64,000 nt of DNA from an uncultured Actinomycetes bacterium. Its GTDB lineage: Bacteria; Actinomycetota; Actinomycetes; Mycobacteriales; Nakamurellaceae. Position 1 is the first letter of the stretch. Each line of letters begins with the position of its first letter. Positions 1 to 8,103 of this stretch are shown in pieces. The notes below the pieces were generated by a model. That model saw only the letters and a program-made list of their open reading frames with translations. It was not told the origin of the DNA and searched no databases. The position numbers were made by a program, and so were the translations under genes. The DNA is taken from positions 1 to 64,000 of the forward strand of contig CALANS010000003.1 of NCBI GenBank assembly GCA_937926105.1, read 5' to 3'.

Positions 1-54
1 GTTACACCTGGCCGCTTTCAAGGCGGCTTCCTTCGGCCACTCGGACACGCCTCC
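1..54 (-). tRNA. tRNA-Ser (anticodon TGA), 5' part; the 3' part lies outside the window
   Basis: Read on the minus strand from base 54, the sequence begins GGAGGCG (acceptor strand), then TG, a D-arm TCC...GGA with the GAGTGGCCGA loop typical of serine tRNAs, then an anticodon arm with stem GCCGC/GCGGC around loop CTTGAAA, giving anticodon TGA. The long variable arm, T-arm and 3' acceptor strand are beyond base 1. The 5' end is 20 bp from the stop codon of the MMPL gene. Confidence 0.9.
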
Positions 55-74
55 AAGTGGTCAGGCTAGCAGCA

Positions 75-2258
75 TCAGACCCCGGCCAGCTCCCGCTCCG
101 GCTGTGCCGGGGGCTGTAGCGCGGCGCCCTCGATGTCCACGTTGGGCAGAATGCGATCCAGCCAGCGCGGTAGGTACCAGGCGCGTCTGCCCAGCAGCGT
201 CATCACCGCAGGCACCAGCGTCATCCGCACCACGAAAGCGTCCACCAGCACGCCCATGCCGAGCGCGAAGCCGATCGAGGCAATGATGGTGTCCGGCGCC
301 ATGATGAAGCCACAGAATACGCTCGCCATGATAATCGCCGCCGCCGTCACCACTCGGGATCCGGCCGAGAACCCGTGGCGTACTGACGCTGTCGCATCCC
401 CCGTCACCGAGCCCCGGTGCGCCCACGCCTCGCGCATCCCGGAGACCAGGAATACCTCGTAGTCCATCGCCAGCCCGAACAGCACCCCGATCAGCAGGAT
501 CGGCAGGAAGCTGATGACCGGCGCAGGCGTATCGACGCCGAACAGGCCGCCCAGCCAGCCCCACTGGTAGACGGCGACCACCAGCCCGAAGCTGACGGCC
601 ACGCTCAGCAGGAACCCAATCGCGGCCTTGAGCGGCACCAGCAGCGAGCGGAACACCACCAGCAACAGGATCAGCGCCAGGCCGATCACGATGGCCAGGT
701 AGACCGGTAGCGCATCGAAGAGCTTCTCCGAGACGTCGATCTGCAGCGCGGTCTGGCCGGTGACGGCGATCTCGGCGCCGGTCACATCGCCCAGCGCCAC
801 GGCTGCATCCCGGATCGTGTGCACCAGCTGCTCGGTGGCCTCGTCGCCCGGCCCGGTGGTGGGCACGACTTGAATCATCCCCAGACTGCCGTCGGTGCTG
901 GCGCCGGCCGGCACCGCGAGTGCGACGCCGTCCAGCCGCGAGATCCGCTGCACGGTAGCGGCCATGGCCGCCTGCAGCCCGGCGGGTCTCTCCGCTGCGA
1001 CGGTGACGATCAGCGGGCCGTTGGCCCCCGGCCCGAAGGACTGCGCGATGACGTCGTAGGCCTGCCGCTGGGTGGTGTCCGGGGCCGCGGTGCCGTCGTC
1101 GGGCAGGCCCAGCCGCAGCGAGAACGCTGGCACGGCCAGCACACCCAGCGCCAGCACGCCGACCACCAGCATGGCGACCGGGCGGCGGGTGACCAGCTGG
1201 CTCCACCGGTTCTCCCGCCCGGCGGTATCGGCAACCGGCGAGGTGGTGCGATCCTTGCGGCGCAACACTTTACGGCCGGCAAAGCCCAGCAGCGCGGGCA
1301 CCAGCGTGATGGCGATCAGCACCGCCATCACCACGGTCGCCGCGGCGGCGATGCCCATGATGGTCAGGAACGGGATACCCACCACGGACAGCGCCGCCAG
1401 CGCGATCACCACGGTGAGCCCGGCGAACAGCACGGCCGACCCGGCGGTGCCGACCGCCCGTCCGATGGACTCCTCGACCTGCATCCCCTCCAGCAACTGC
1501 CGGCGGTGCCTGCTGACGATGAACAGCGCGTAGTCGATACCCACCGCCAGGCCCAGCATCAGCGCGAGGATCGGTGCGGTGGAGGACATCTGCACGAAGC
1601 CGGAGACCGTGAGGATCCCGGCCATGCCAACCCCGACGCCGATCAGTGCGGTCAGCAAGGGCAGCCCCGCGGCGACCACGGACCCGAAGGTAACCAGCAG
1701 CACCACCAGGGCGACGATCACCCCGAGGCCCTCGGTGGAGCCGATCGACGGCACCTGCTTCACCGCGGCACCGGACAGGTCGATCGTCAGGCCGTCCACG
1801 GCGTAGCTGCCGGCCAGGTCGGCGATCCGATCCTGAGTGGTCTCGGGTATCTCGGTGATCTGGCCGGCGAAGGTGACCTGGGCCAGCGCGACCCGGCCAT
1901 CCGGAGAGATCGCCTTGGCGGCGGCCGGATCGACAACGCCGACCACCGACGGCAGCTCGGAGGTTTTCGCCAGCATGTGCGAGATCGCCTGCTGGTAGGC
2001 GGGTTCGGCAACGGAGTGGCCCTGCGGCGCGGCGAACACGATGCGCCCGGTAGCCCCGCCCGCAGCGGGCATCTTGGCGGCCAACTGGTCCATGGCCCGC
2101 TGCGCGGGGGTGCCGGGGATGGAGAAGGAGTCGGTCATGGTGCCGGACAGGCCCAGCGCGGCCCCGCCGAGGCCCAGCAGGGCGACCAACCAGACGGCCA
2201 GCACCGCCCAGCGGCGGCGGGCGGCAAAGCGGCCGATGCGATACAGCAGGCGTGCCAT
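75..2258 (-). CDS. MMPL/RND-family transporter
   Basis: A 727-residue integral membrane protein of the MMPL family (RND superfamily), expected to export lipids, drugs or other hydrophobic compounds using the proton gradient. It has the family layout: one N-terminal membrane helix (about residues 15-38), a periplasmic domain, a helix bundle with the conserved GLAVGIDYALFIVSRHRR stretch (about 235-252), a second periplasmic domain, and a second bundle carrying the equivalent GLAMDYEVFLVSG stretch (about 600). Length is typical of short actinobacterial MMPL proteins. It lies 70 bp downstream of a TetR gene on the same strand, so the two are probably co-transcribed and the exporter controlled by that regulator. 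The substrate cannot be told from sequence. Confidence 0.93.
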   Translation of the reverse strand: MARLLYRIGRFAARRRWAVLAVWLVALLGLGGAALGLSGTMTDSFSIPGTPAQRAMDQLAAKMPAAGGATGRIVFAAPQGHSVAEPAYQQAISHMLAKTSELPSVVGVVDPAAAKAISPDGRVALAQVTFAGQITEIPETTQDRIADLAGSYAVDGLTIDLSGAAVKQVPSIGSTEGLGVIVALVVLLVTFGSVVAAGLPLLTALIGVGVGMAGILTVSGFVQMSSTAPILALMLGLAVGIDYALFIVSRHRRQLLEGMQVEESIGRAVGTAGSAVLFAGLTVVIALAALSVVGIPFLTIMGIAAAATVVMAVLIAITLVPALLGFAGRKVLRRKDRTTSPVADTAGRENRWSQLVTRRPVAMLVVGVLALGVLAVPAFSLRLGLPDDGTAAPDTTQRQAYDVIAQSFGPGANGPLIVTVAAERPAGLQAAMAATVQRISRLDGVALAVPAGASTDGSLGMIQVVPTTGPGDEATEQLVHTIRDAAVALGDVTGAEIAVTGQTALQIDVSEKLFDALPVYLAIVIGLALILLLVVFRSLLVPLKAAIGFLLSVAVSFGLVVAVYQWGWLGGLFGVDTPAPVISFLPILLIGVLFGLAMDYEVFLVSGMREAWAHRGSVTGDATASVRHGFSAGSRVVTAAAIIMASVFCGFIMAPDTIIASIGFALGMGVLVDAFVVRMTLVPAVMTLLGRRAWYLPRWLDRILPNVDIEGAALQPPAQPERELAGV

Positions 2259-2328
2259 GGAAACCTTCTCGTGGTCGTGGTGGGTCGGCCGGCGGCGGGC
2301 GGGTCGCCGGGCGTCGGGACGTGTGGGG

Positions 2329-2979
2329 CTAGTTCGGCGCGGGTGCGGTCAGCCGGGTGACGTCGATGATGGAGAACGCGGATTCCAACAGCGCGGCGAG
2401 CGTGGCCTCGTCGGCGGCCGGACCCTCGGAGCGGCCACAGGATGCCCAACGGCCCAACACCTCTCGACCGGCGGTGACGGCGAACGCGGCCAGCAGCCGG
2501 ATCCGAATGTCGTCGGTCGGCAGGCCGGATCGGGCGGCCACCTCCTCGGCGACCAGCTCGGTGACGGCCTCGTCGCCGGCCAGCATCTGGGCGGCCAGGT
2601 CGGGCTGCGCCTCCACCATCGGCTGCAGGGCTCCCCAGCGGGCGGTGCCTTGCCGGGCGACGGCGATCAGCGCGGTCTGCAGCACGTCGGACAGACTGGC
2701 GTCGGCGGGAGCGTGGCGAATCGCGGTCAGCACGTCGTCCAGCCACCCGTCGGTGACGGCGGCGATGGCCTCGGCCTTGCCGGTGAAGTAATTGGAGAAG
2801 GTGCGGCGGGAGACACCCACATCGGCGACCAGGTCGGAGATGGTGAAGGCGTGGTAGCCACGCTGGTGGGCCAACTCGAACGCCCGCTCGGCCAGCGCCC
2901 GGCGGGTGGCGTCCTTCTTGCGCTCCCGCAGGCCGGTGTCGGGCTCGGCGGCCGCAGGGAGGCTCGTCTCGACGTTCAC
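2329..2979 (-). CDS. TetR/AcrR-family transcriptional regulator
   Basis: A 216-residue TetR repressor. The N-terminal helix-turn-helix includes RRALAERAFELAHQRGYHAF and the recognition segment VGVSRRTFSNYFTGKAEA; the C-terminal ligand domain is not assignable to a ligand. I start it at the GTG at 2979 (VNVETSL). An in-frame TTG at 3015 would extend it by 12 residues but would place an AT-rich palindrome (2999-3019) inside the gene, and that palindrome is better read as its operator. The downstream MMPL exporter is the obvious target, giving an efflux/regulator pair of a standard kind. Confidence 0.9.
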   Translation of the reverse strand: MNVETSLPAAAEPDTGLRERKKDATRRALAERAFELAHQRGYHAFTISDLVADVGVSRRTFSNYFTGKAEAIAAVTDGWLDDVLTAIRHAPADASLSDVLQTALIAVARQGTARWGALQPMVEAQPDLAAQMLAGDEAVTELVAEEVAARSGLPTDDIRIRLLAAFAVTAGREVLGRWASCGRSEGPAADEATLAALLESAFSIIDVTRLTAPAPN

Positions 2980-2998
2980 GTCACCGACGCTACGCGCT

Positions 2999-3019
2999 AA
3001 TTGCCCAATGCGCAAAATT
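2999..3019. promoter_or_regulatory. Candidate TetR operator
   Basis: An AT-rich 21-bp stretch in otherwise GC-rich DNA has inverted ends, AATTGC...GCAAaATT, with core TTGC-N7-GCAA at 3001-3015. It lies 20 bp upstream of the chosen tetR start. Position and symmetry suit an autoregulatory TetR operator; binding is inferred, not shown. Confidence 0.42.
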
Positions 3020-3085
3020 GCTCAGTGTGAACCCGGTCGCACCCGATGGCCGTGCTCGGGCCAAGGGTGCGATCCGCGCGACGAC

Positions 3086-3158
3086 CTGCGGTCCGCGTGT
3101 CGATCTGCGGTCCGCGTACGCAATCGAGCACGCGGATCGCGGAACAGCACGCAGATCG
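3086..3158. repeat. Intergenic palindromic repeat, CGATCTGCG family (copy 1)
   Basis: Between tetR and the zinc peptidase gene. Outer arms CGATCTGCG (3101-3109) and CGCAGATCG (3150-3158) enclose inner arms TCCGCGT (3111-3117) and ACGCGGA (3130-3136), so a long nested hairpin can form. CTGCGGTCCGCGT occurs twice as a direct repeat (3086-3098 and 3105-3117). The same arms occur again at 52275-52306. Confidence 0.6.
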
Positions 3159-3201
3159 GGCCGTATCCTCAGCATTCTCAGCGCACGACGCGGGAGGGGC
3201 C

Positions 3202-4152
3202 ATGAGGTTCAATCGCAACGCCCGGCTGGACACCTCGCAGGTGCGAGACCGGCGGGGCTCCGGCACCGGCGGGTTGGGTGGCATCCGCATCGGCAGGGCC
3301 GGCGCGGCGGGTGGCGGTATCGGGATCGTCGGCGTCATCGCGGTGGTGCTGTACCTGGTGTTCTCTGGCGGCGGCTCCGGCGGCGGCTCGGGGTTGCCCG
3401 GCGGGCTGCTGGGGGAGCTGTCCGGTGGCGGTTCCTCGGGCTCGGCGAACAACGCCGACCTGGAGCAGGAATGCCACACCGGCGCGGATGCCGACGCCAA
3501 GGACGACTGTGCGGTGGTGGCGATCGTCAACTCGGTGCAAGCGTTCTGGACCGACGAGATGGCGGGCGCCGACACCCGCTACCGGGATGCCCCGACGGTG
3601 TTCTACTCCGGATCGACCCCGACCGGCTGCGGCCAGGGCACCGCGCAGATGGGTCCGTTCTACTGCCCGACCGACGCGACGGTCTACGTCGACCTGACAT
3701 TCTGGAACGACCTGAAGACCGAGTTCGGAGCCGACAACTCGGTCTTCACCCAGGCCTACGTGATCGCCCACGAATACGGGCACCACGTCCAGGACCTGCT
3801 GGGCACCACCGACCACGTCGGCACCGCCGCCGGAGCCGGATCCGACTCGGTGCGGCTGGAGCTGCAGGCCGACTGCTATGCGGGGGTCTGGGCGAAGCAC
3901 GCCAGCACGGTCGCGGGAGACGACGGGCAGACGCTCATCACGGACATCAGCGACACCGACATCGCCAATGCCGTGGCGACCGCCGGCAAGATCGGTGACG
4001 ACTGGATCCAGGCGCACCTGGGCGGACGCAACCCCGATCCGAGCACCTACACACACGGCACCGCACACCAGCGGCAGCGCTGGTTCACCACCGGCTACCG
4101 CACCGGCGACCCGGGCAGGTGCGACACGTTCTCGGCGAGCGACCTCGGCTGA
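3202..4152 (+). CDS. Membrane-anchored neutral zinc metallopeptidase (YpfJ/KPN_02809 family)
   Basis: A 316-residue protein with a glycine-rich cytoplasmic leader, one membrane helix at about residues 38-56, a Gly/Ser linker, and an extracytoplasmic zincin domain. The active-site motif HEYGHH is at 190-195, and ELQADCYAG downstream supplies the expected third metal ligand. Four cysteines in the ectodomain could form disulfides. The ATG at 3202 is preceded by a GGGAGGGG ribosome binding site; an upstream in-frame start would read through the repeat at 3086-3158 and is unlikely. It is divergent from tetR. Substrates of this family are unknown. Confidence 0.92.
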   Translation: MRFNRNARLDTSQVRDRRGSGTGGLGGIRIGRAGAAGGGIGIVGVIAVVLYLVFSGGGSGGGSGLPGGLLGELSGGGSSGSANNADLEQECHTGADADAKDDCAVVAIVNSVQAFWTDEMAGADTRYRDAPTVFYSGSTPTGCGQGTAQMGPFYCPTDATVYVDLTFWNDLKTEFGADNSVFTQAYVIAHEYGHHVQDLLGTTDHVGTAAGAGSDSVRLELQADCYAGVWAKHASTVAGDDGQTLITDISDTDIANAVATAGKIGDDWIQAHLGGRNPDPSTYTHGTAHQRQRWFTTGYRTGDPGRCDTFSASDLG

Positions 4153-4262
4153 CGGGTGCGCGCGAGGTCTGCTGTTTTTCGCCGTCTGGATTCGGGCAGC
4201 TCGGCGTTCGCCCAGGTCGAGTGGATCTTGGTCCGACCTGGACGGCGATTTCCAGCAGCTCG

Positions 4263-4979
4263 TTATCCGTCCTGATCCGGGCGCCCCGCCCACAGCCCGC
4301 GGACGTGCGCAATGTGCCGGCGCATCAATGCCCCGGCATGCACGGCGTCGCCGGCCCGCACCAGGTCGAGCAGCTGCTCGTGCTCGACCGCCGACCGGCC
4401 GAGCTGCCCGTGCGCCGCCAGCTGCTCCAGGCCGTACAGCCGGCTGCGGGAGCGCAGGTCGCCGACCACCGCGACCAGTTGCGCGTTGCCGGCCAGCGTC
4501 AGCAGGCCGAGGTGGAATCGACGGTCGGCCTCCACATAGGCGATCAGGTCCCCGCAGTCGGCGTGCTCGACGATCTCCCGCGCCACGGTGCGCAGCTCGT
4601 CGATCGTCGAATCCCATGCCGGGGTGTACTTCTCGGCGATGGCGGCGACGGTGGGCACCTCGATGAGCATGCGGACGGCGGTGATGTCGTCCAACTGCGC
4701 ATCGGTGAGATCGGTGACGCGAAATCCCTTGTTGCGCACCGCCTCGATCAGGCCCTCCTTGACCAGGTCGAGCATCGCCTCGCGCACCGGGGTGGCGGAC
4801 ACCCCGAACCGTTCGGCCAGCGCCGGCGCCGAGTACAGGGCGCCGGGCCGCATCACGCCGGTGATCACGGCGCCACGCAGCACCTCGGTGACCTGCTGAC
4901 GCAGGCTGGCTCGGGACCCGAAGTGCGGCACCACGAACTCGGTAGCGGCGTCGTCCGGGGGTACGGCTGCCTTACCCAT
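4263..4979 (-). CDS. GntR/FadR-type regulator (FCD domain), likely controls hydroxyproline genes
   Basis: A 238-residue regulator with an N-terminal winged helix (LRQQVTEVLRGAVITGVMRPG, then LAERFGVSATPVREAMLDLVKEG, split here only for reading) and a C-terminal all-helical FCD ligand domain with the usual metal-binding histidines in RRFHLGLL and the segment MRRHIAHV. The start is the ATG at 4979, which overlaps the TAA stop of the upstream reductase gene, so translation is probably coupled. It is the last gene of a hydroxyproline-type catabolic cluster; FCD regulators commonly control such clusters and respond to a pathway compound. The three similar motifs at 6260, 10110 and 13345 are its likely operators (inference). 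Confidence 0.88.
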   Translation of the reverse strand: MGKAAVPPDDAATEFVVPHFGSRASLRQQVTEVLRGAVITGVMRPGALYSAPALAERFGVSATPVREAMLDLVKEGLIEAVRNKGFRVTDLTDAQLDDITAVRMLIEVPTVAAIAEKYTPAWDSTIDELRTVAREIVEHADCGDLIAYVEADRRFHLGLLTLAGNAQLVAVVGDLRSRSRLYGLEQLAAHGQLGRSAVEHEQLLDLVRAGDAVHAGALMRRHIAHVRGLWAGRPDQDG

Positions 4980-5964
4980 CGCCGTCGACCCCCCTCGTGT
5001 AGTGGGCGAACACTCGGGTCGCCACCACCAGATCTTCCCAACCCATCCCCACGCTCTTGAACACCCGGGTCCGATCGGGGTCGGCGGCGGCACGGCCGGT
5101 GACGAGGTCGGCCAGGCCGACCAGCGCCGATGGGTCGAGCAGGCCCTCGCGAATCGCCGTCACCACCTCGCCAGCCTCCCGCGCCGCGGTGGCCGGGTCC
5201 TCCACCACCACCTGGGCGCCGGCGAGCAGCGGCGGCGGCAGCTCCAGCACGTCCGGTTCGTGCGAGCCGACGGCAATCACCAGCGCGCCGGGCCGGACAT
5301 CGTCGGCGGCGAACAGTGGTCGCACCGCGGTGGTGGCACACACGATCACGTCGGCGGCGGCGATCTCGGCCGCAATGCCCCCGGCAGTCGCCGCCCGGGC
5401 GGCAACACCCAGATCCCGCCGGGCCGCTCCGGCGAGCGCGGCCGCACGCTCGGCGCTGTGGGACAGGACGGTGACGGAGTCCGGGGTGAGCACACCGTGC
5501 AGGGCGCGCAGGTGTCCGGCGGCCTGCGGCCCGGCACCGAAGATCACCAGCCGCCTGGTCCGTTCGGGAGCGAGCAGCCGGGTTGCTGCCAGGGACAGCG
5601 CCGGCGTGCGCAGCGTCGTCAGGGCGGCCCCGTCGATGATCGCGACCGGGCGCAGTGTGAGCGCGTCCAGCAACAGGTAGCTGCCCTGGATCCGGGGCAG
5701 GCCGCGGGCCGGGTTGTCCGGCGCCACCCCGACGATCTTGACCCCGACGTGACCGGCGGTCTGACTGGGCATCAACAGCAGCTGCCCGGCCGCGACGGGC
5801 AGCACGGCGCGGGCCGGATCCGCGGCGGGATCCAGCCCGTCGGCCAGTGCCGCGACCACCGCGTCGGCGACGTCGGCAAACGGCACGGCCTGCACGGCCG
5901 CGGGGTTCAAGTACGGCACCGCCGTATCGGTCCGGTACCGGTCTGGATCTGGGATACCCGTCAC
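4972..5964 (-). CDS. Ornithine cyclodeaminase/mu-crystallin family protein, likely delta-1-pyrroline-2-carboxylate reductase
   Basis: A 330-residue Rossmann protein of the OCD/mu-crystallin family. It has the substrate-side segment VKIVGVAPDNPARGLPRIQG, the NAD-binding segment LVIFGAGPQAAGHLRAL (about residue 135), and a second strand motif VIVCATTAVRPLF. Known members include ornithine cyclodeaminase, alanine dehydrogenase and the reductase of trans-3-hydroxyproline breakdown (LhpI type). The cluster favours the last role: delta-1-pyrroline-2-carboxylate to L-proline. The GTG start at 5964 overlaps the stop of the racemase-family remnant (GTGA), which would have been the dehydratase partner. 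The exact substrate is inferred. Confidence 0.82.
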   Translation of the reverse strand: MTGIPDPDRYRTDTAVPYLNPAAVQAVPFADVADAVVAALADGLDPAADPARAVLPVAAGQLLLMPSQTAGHVGVKIVGVAPDNPARGLPRIQGSYLLLDALTLRPVAIIDGAALTTLRTPALSLAATRLLAPERTRRLVIFGAGPQAAGHLRALHGVLTPDSVTVLSHSAERAAALAGAARRDLGVAARAATAGGIAAEIAAADVIVCATTAVRPLFAADDVRPGALVIAVGSHEPDVLELPPPLLAGAQVVVEDPATAAREAGEVVTAIREGLLDPSALVGLADLVTGRAAADPDRTRVFKSVGMGWEDLVVATRVFAHYTRGVDGDG

Positions 5965-6206
5965 CGCAATGCAAATCCCGTCCCGAGCTCGTCTCGCGGG
6001 TCCACGCTGAACCGGTGTTCACCGGTGCGGAACGCCCGCCCGGTGATCTCGGTGATCACCGCATCGCGGCCGGCTGCCCTGGCCACGGCGGGCACCGTCG
6101 CGGTGAATCGGGTGCCGATGATCGACTCGTGGGTGAACACCCGTCCCGCGTCCAGCCGGCCATCGGCGTGCAGCAACGCCATCCGCGGTAGCGAGGCGTA
6201 GAGCAC
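5961..6206 (-). pseudogene. Broken proline racemase-family gene, C-terminal remnant
   Basis: About 75 codons match only the last quarter of the proline racemase/hydroxyproline epimerase/trans-3-hydroxyproline dehydratase family: PRMALLHADGRLDAGRVF, then THESIIGTRFTATV and ITGRAF, aligning with ARMAQLHARGHLALDTDF, NESFIGTHF and ITGRAW of the intact paralogue at 8099-9100. The conserved CGTGTS segment, both catalytic positions and the whole N-terminal lobe are missing. The stop codon overlaps the GTG start of the reductase, which implies that the intact gene was once co-translated with it. A short expressed peptide is possible but would not be an enzyme. Confidence 0.8.
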
Positions 6207-6259
6207 GCCCAGCCCATTCCTGCCTCGCCTTCTGCGGAGCGGACCCCGCCATTGTGATG

Positions 6260-6274
6260 TGTGACGTTGTACTC
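6260..6274 (-). promoter_or_regulatory. Candidate GntR operator, site 3 of 3
   Basis: On the minus strand this reads GAGTACAACGTCACA, matching the other two sites at 11 of 15 positions relative to CAGTACAATATTACA. It lies upstream of the racemase remnant/reductase/gntR unit. The GTR-N6-YAC symmetry fits GntR-type operators. Function is inferred from recurrence and position. Confidence 0.45.
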
Positions 6275-6347
6275 CTGGTGAGTCGAAGCGGACCGGTTCG
6301 GAGCGGGGTCGTTGCCTAATCGTGACCGGACCCGGCTCGATGCGGGC

Positions 6348-7721
6348 CTACGGCGCGACCGCCACCGTATGGGTGGAGGTGTAAATGTCCTGTGCGGCCT
6401 TGCCCTGCTCGCGCGGGCCCAGGCTGGAGTCCTTCTCTCCGCCGAACGGCAGGTAGAAGTCCACTCCCGTGGTCGGGGCGTTGACCTTGACCAGCCCGGC
6501 CTCCATCCGACCCGACAGATCCAGTGCCGCCGGGAGGTTCGAGGTGTAGACCGCGGCCGCCAGCCCGTATCGCACACCGTTGGCGATCGCCAGCGCCTGC
6601 TCGGCGGACTCGGCGCCGCGCAGCAGCGCGATCGGGCCGAACACCTCGTCGCAGGCCAGCAGGTGGTCGATGGGGGCGTTCTCGACGAGCGTGGGGTGTA
6701 CGAAGAAGCCGTCACCGTCCATGGCTTTCCCACCGGCCAGGATGCGGCCGCCCGCGTCCGCGGCGGACGCGGCTGCGGCGGTGACGCGGTCCCGGGCGGC
6801 GCCGTCGATCACCGGGCCAACCGTCACGCCGTCCTGCGCGGGGTCGCCGATGCGGTGCGCCTCGATCGCCGCCACCAGCGCATCCCGGAACGGCGCCGGG
6901 TCGCCTACCACGATCACTCGCTTGGTGGCGGTGCACTTCTGCCCGGCGAAACCCGCTATTGCCGAGGCGATCTGGGCCGCGGCCGATTCGACATCGGCGT
7001 CGGGCAGCACGATCGCCGGGTTCTGGCCACCCATCTCGGCCTGCACCGCGACGCCGCGGGCGGTGGCGGCCGCCGAGACCGCGCGACCCGCGACCACCGA
7101 TCCGGTGAACGAGACGACGTCGGCGGCGTCGACCACGGCCTGCCCGGTCGCGGCGTCGCCGGGCAGCACGTGCAGCAATCCCGCCGGCAGGTGCGGCGCG
7201 AGGATCTCGGCCAGCCGCAGCGCGCACGCGGTCGCCTCCGGGGCCGGCTTGAGCAGCACCGCATTGCCATAGGCCAGCGCCGGCGCGGCCTTCCACAACG
7301 GGATGGCCAGCGGGAAGTTCCATGGGGTGATCAGCCCGGCGATGCCCCGCGGCCGGCGCACCGAATACAGCAGTCCCGCACCGGAGGGGGCATGCAGGGC
7401 GCCGATCGGGTCGAAGACCTGCTGCGCGTAGTAGCGCAAGATCGCCACCGACCGCGCCACCTCACCGCGGGCCTCACCCAACGGCTTGCCCACCTCCCGG
7501 ACCATCAGGTCGGTCAGTTCCTCGGCGGCGGCGGCGATGGCCTGCGCGGAGGCGGTCAACGCGGCCGATCGAAGCGCCGCGGCGCTCGCCCACTCGACCT
7601 GCGCCGTGCGGGCCGTCTCGGCGGACCGGGCCACCTGCTCGGGGCTGGCCTCCGGCACGGCAACGACCACGTCGTCGGGGCGCTGCGGGGAACGGCTCTC
7701 GATCATCAACTCTCTCCTCAC
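6348..7721 (-). CDS. Aldehyde dehydrogenase, likely 2-oxoglutarate semialdehyde dehydrogenase
   Basis: A 457-residue NAD(P)-dependent aldehyde dehydrogenase. Visible active-site residues are Asn135 in PWNF, Glu229 in EMGGQNP and the nucleophile Cys263 in GQKCTATKR; the cofactor loop FTGSVVAGR is near 205. In hydroxyproline catabolism the last step oxidises 2-oxoglutarate semialdehyde to 2-oxoglutarate, and this is the only aldehyde dehydrogenase in the cluster. It is separated from the upstream epimerase gene by 377 bp of repeats and a hairpin, so it may be transcribed on its own. The substrate comes from context, not from the sequence. Confidence 0.87.
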   Translation of the reverse strand: MRRELMIESRSPQRPDDVVVAVPEASPEQVARSAETARTAQVEWASAAALRSAALTASAQAIAAAAEELTDLMVREVGKPLGEARGEVARSVAILRYYAQQVFDPIGALHAPSGAGLLYSVRRPRGIAGLITPWNFPLAIPLWKAAPALAYGNAVLLKPAPEATACALRLAEILAPHLPAGLLHVLPGDAATGQAVVDAADVVSFTGSVVAGRAVSAAATARGVAVQAEMGGQNPAIVLPDADVESAAAQIASAIAGFAGQKCTATKRVIVVGDPAPFRDALVAAIEAHRIGDPAQDGVTVGPVIDGAARDRVTAAAASAADAGGRILAGGKAMDGDGFFVHPTLVENAPIDHLLACDEVFGPIALLRGAESAEQALAIANGVRYGLAAAVYTSNLPAALDLSGRMEAGLVKVNAPTTGVDFYLPFGGEKDSSLGPREQGKAAQDIYTSTHTVAVAP

Positions 7722-7746
7722 GAGTGGCGGACGCGTCCGAATGTCA

Positions 7747-7770
7747 CCGGTAGCTGGCCCACGCTACCGG
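7747..7770. other. Perfect hairpin (8-bp stem, 8-nt loop)
   Basis: CCGGTAGC (7747-7754) is followed by an 8-nt loop and GCTACCGG (7763-7770). It lies 26 bp upstream of the aldehyde dehydrogenase start and downstream of the epimerase. No T-tract follows on either strand, so it may be an operator or a weak terminator. Confidence 0.5.
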
Positions 7771-7832
7771 CAGTGCTAGCGCGCCGTGCGACCGCTCCGG
7801 CGCCCTGCGACTGCGTCGCGACGGACGCCACC

Positions 7833-8103
7833 CGCTCCGGCGTCGCTCACAGTGCCCAATCGCTCGCTCCACGCTCCGCAGCCAGGCCCTGCCACTCCGT
7901 GGCGACGGGCCACGCCCGCTCCGGCGTCGCTCACGGTGCCCAATCGCTCGCTCCACGCTCCGCAGCCGGACCCTGCCACTCCGTGGCGACGGGCCACGCC
8001 CGCTCCGGCGTCGCTCACAGTGCCCAATCGTTCGCTCCACGCTCCGCAGCCGGGCCCTGCCACTCCGTGGCGACGGGCCACGCCCGCTCCGGCGTCGCTC
8101 ACA
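7833..8103. repeat. Tandem repeat, 84-bp unit, three copies plus a partial fourth
   Basis: Units begin with CGCTCCGGCGTCGCTCAC at 7833, 7917, 8001 and 8085, each exactly 84 bp apart; the fourth stops after about 19 bp, inside the end of the epimerase gene (its TGA stop at 8099-8101 is part of the repeat). Copies differ at only a few positions. An imperfect older copy may extend upstream to about 7788. Because 84 is a multiple of three, 28-residue repeats appear in several frames on both strands, but none has a convincing start or product. The rest of 7722-8098 contains only the hairpin at 7747. Confidence 0.9.

Noticed and set aside
3178..4617. A 479-codon antisense frame over the zinc peptidase gene
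   Set aside because: It covers a gene with an intact HEYGHH site on the other strand and has composition typical of GC-driven shadow frames.
7833..8103. The 84-bp array considered as a CRISPR array
   Set aside because: The whole 84-bp unit is conserved; there are no short repeats separated by unique spacers and no cas genes nearby.
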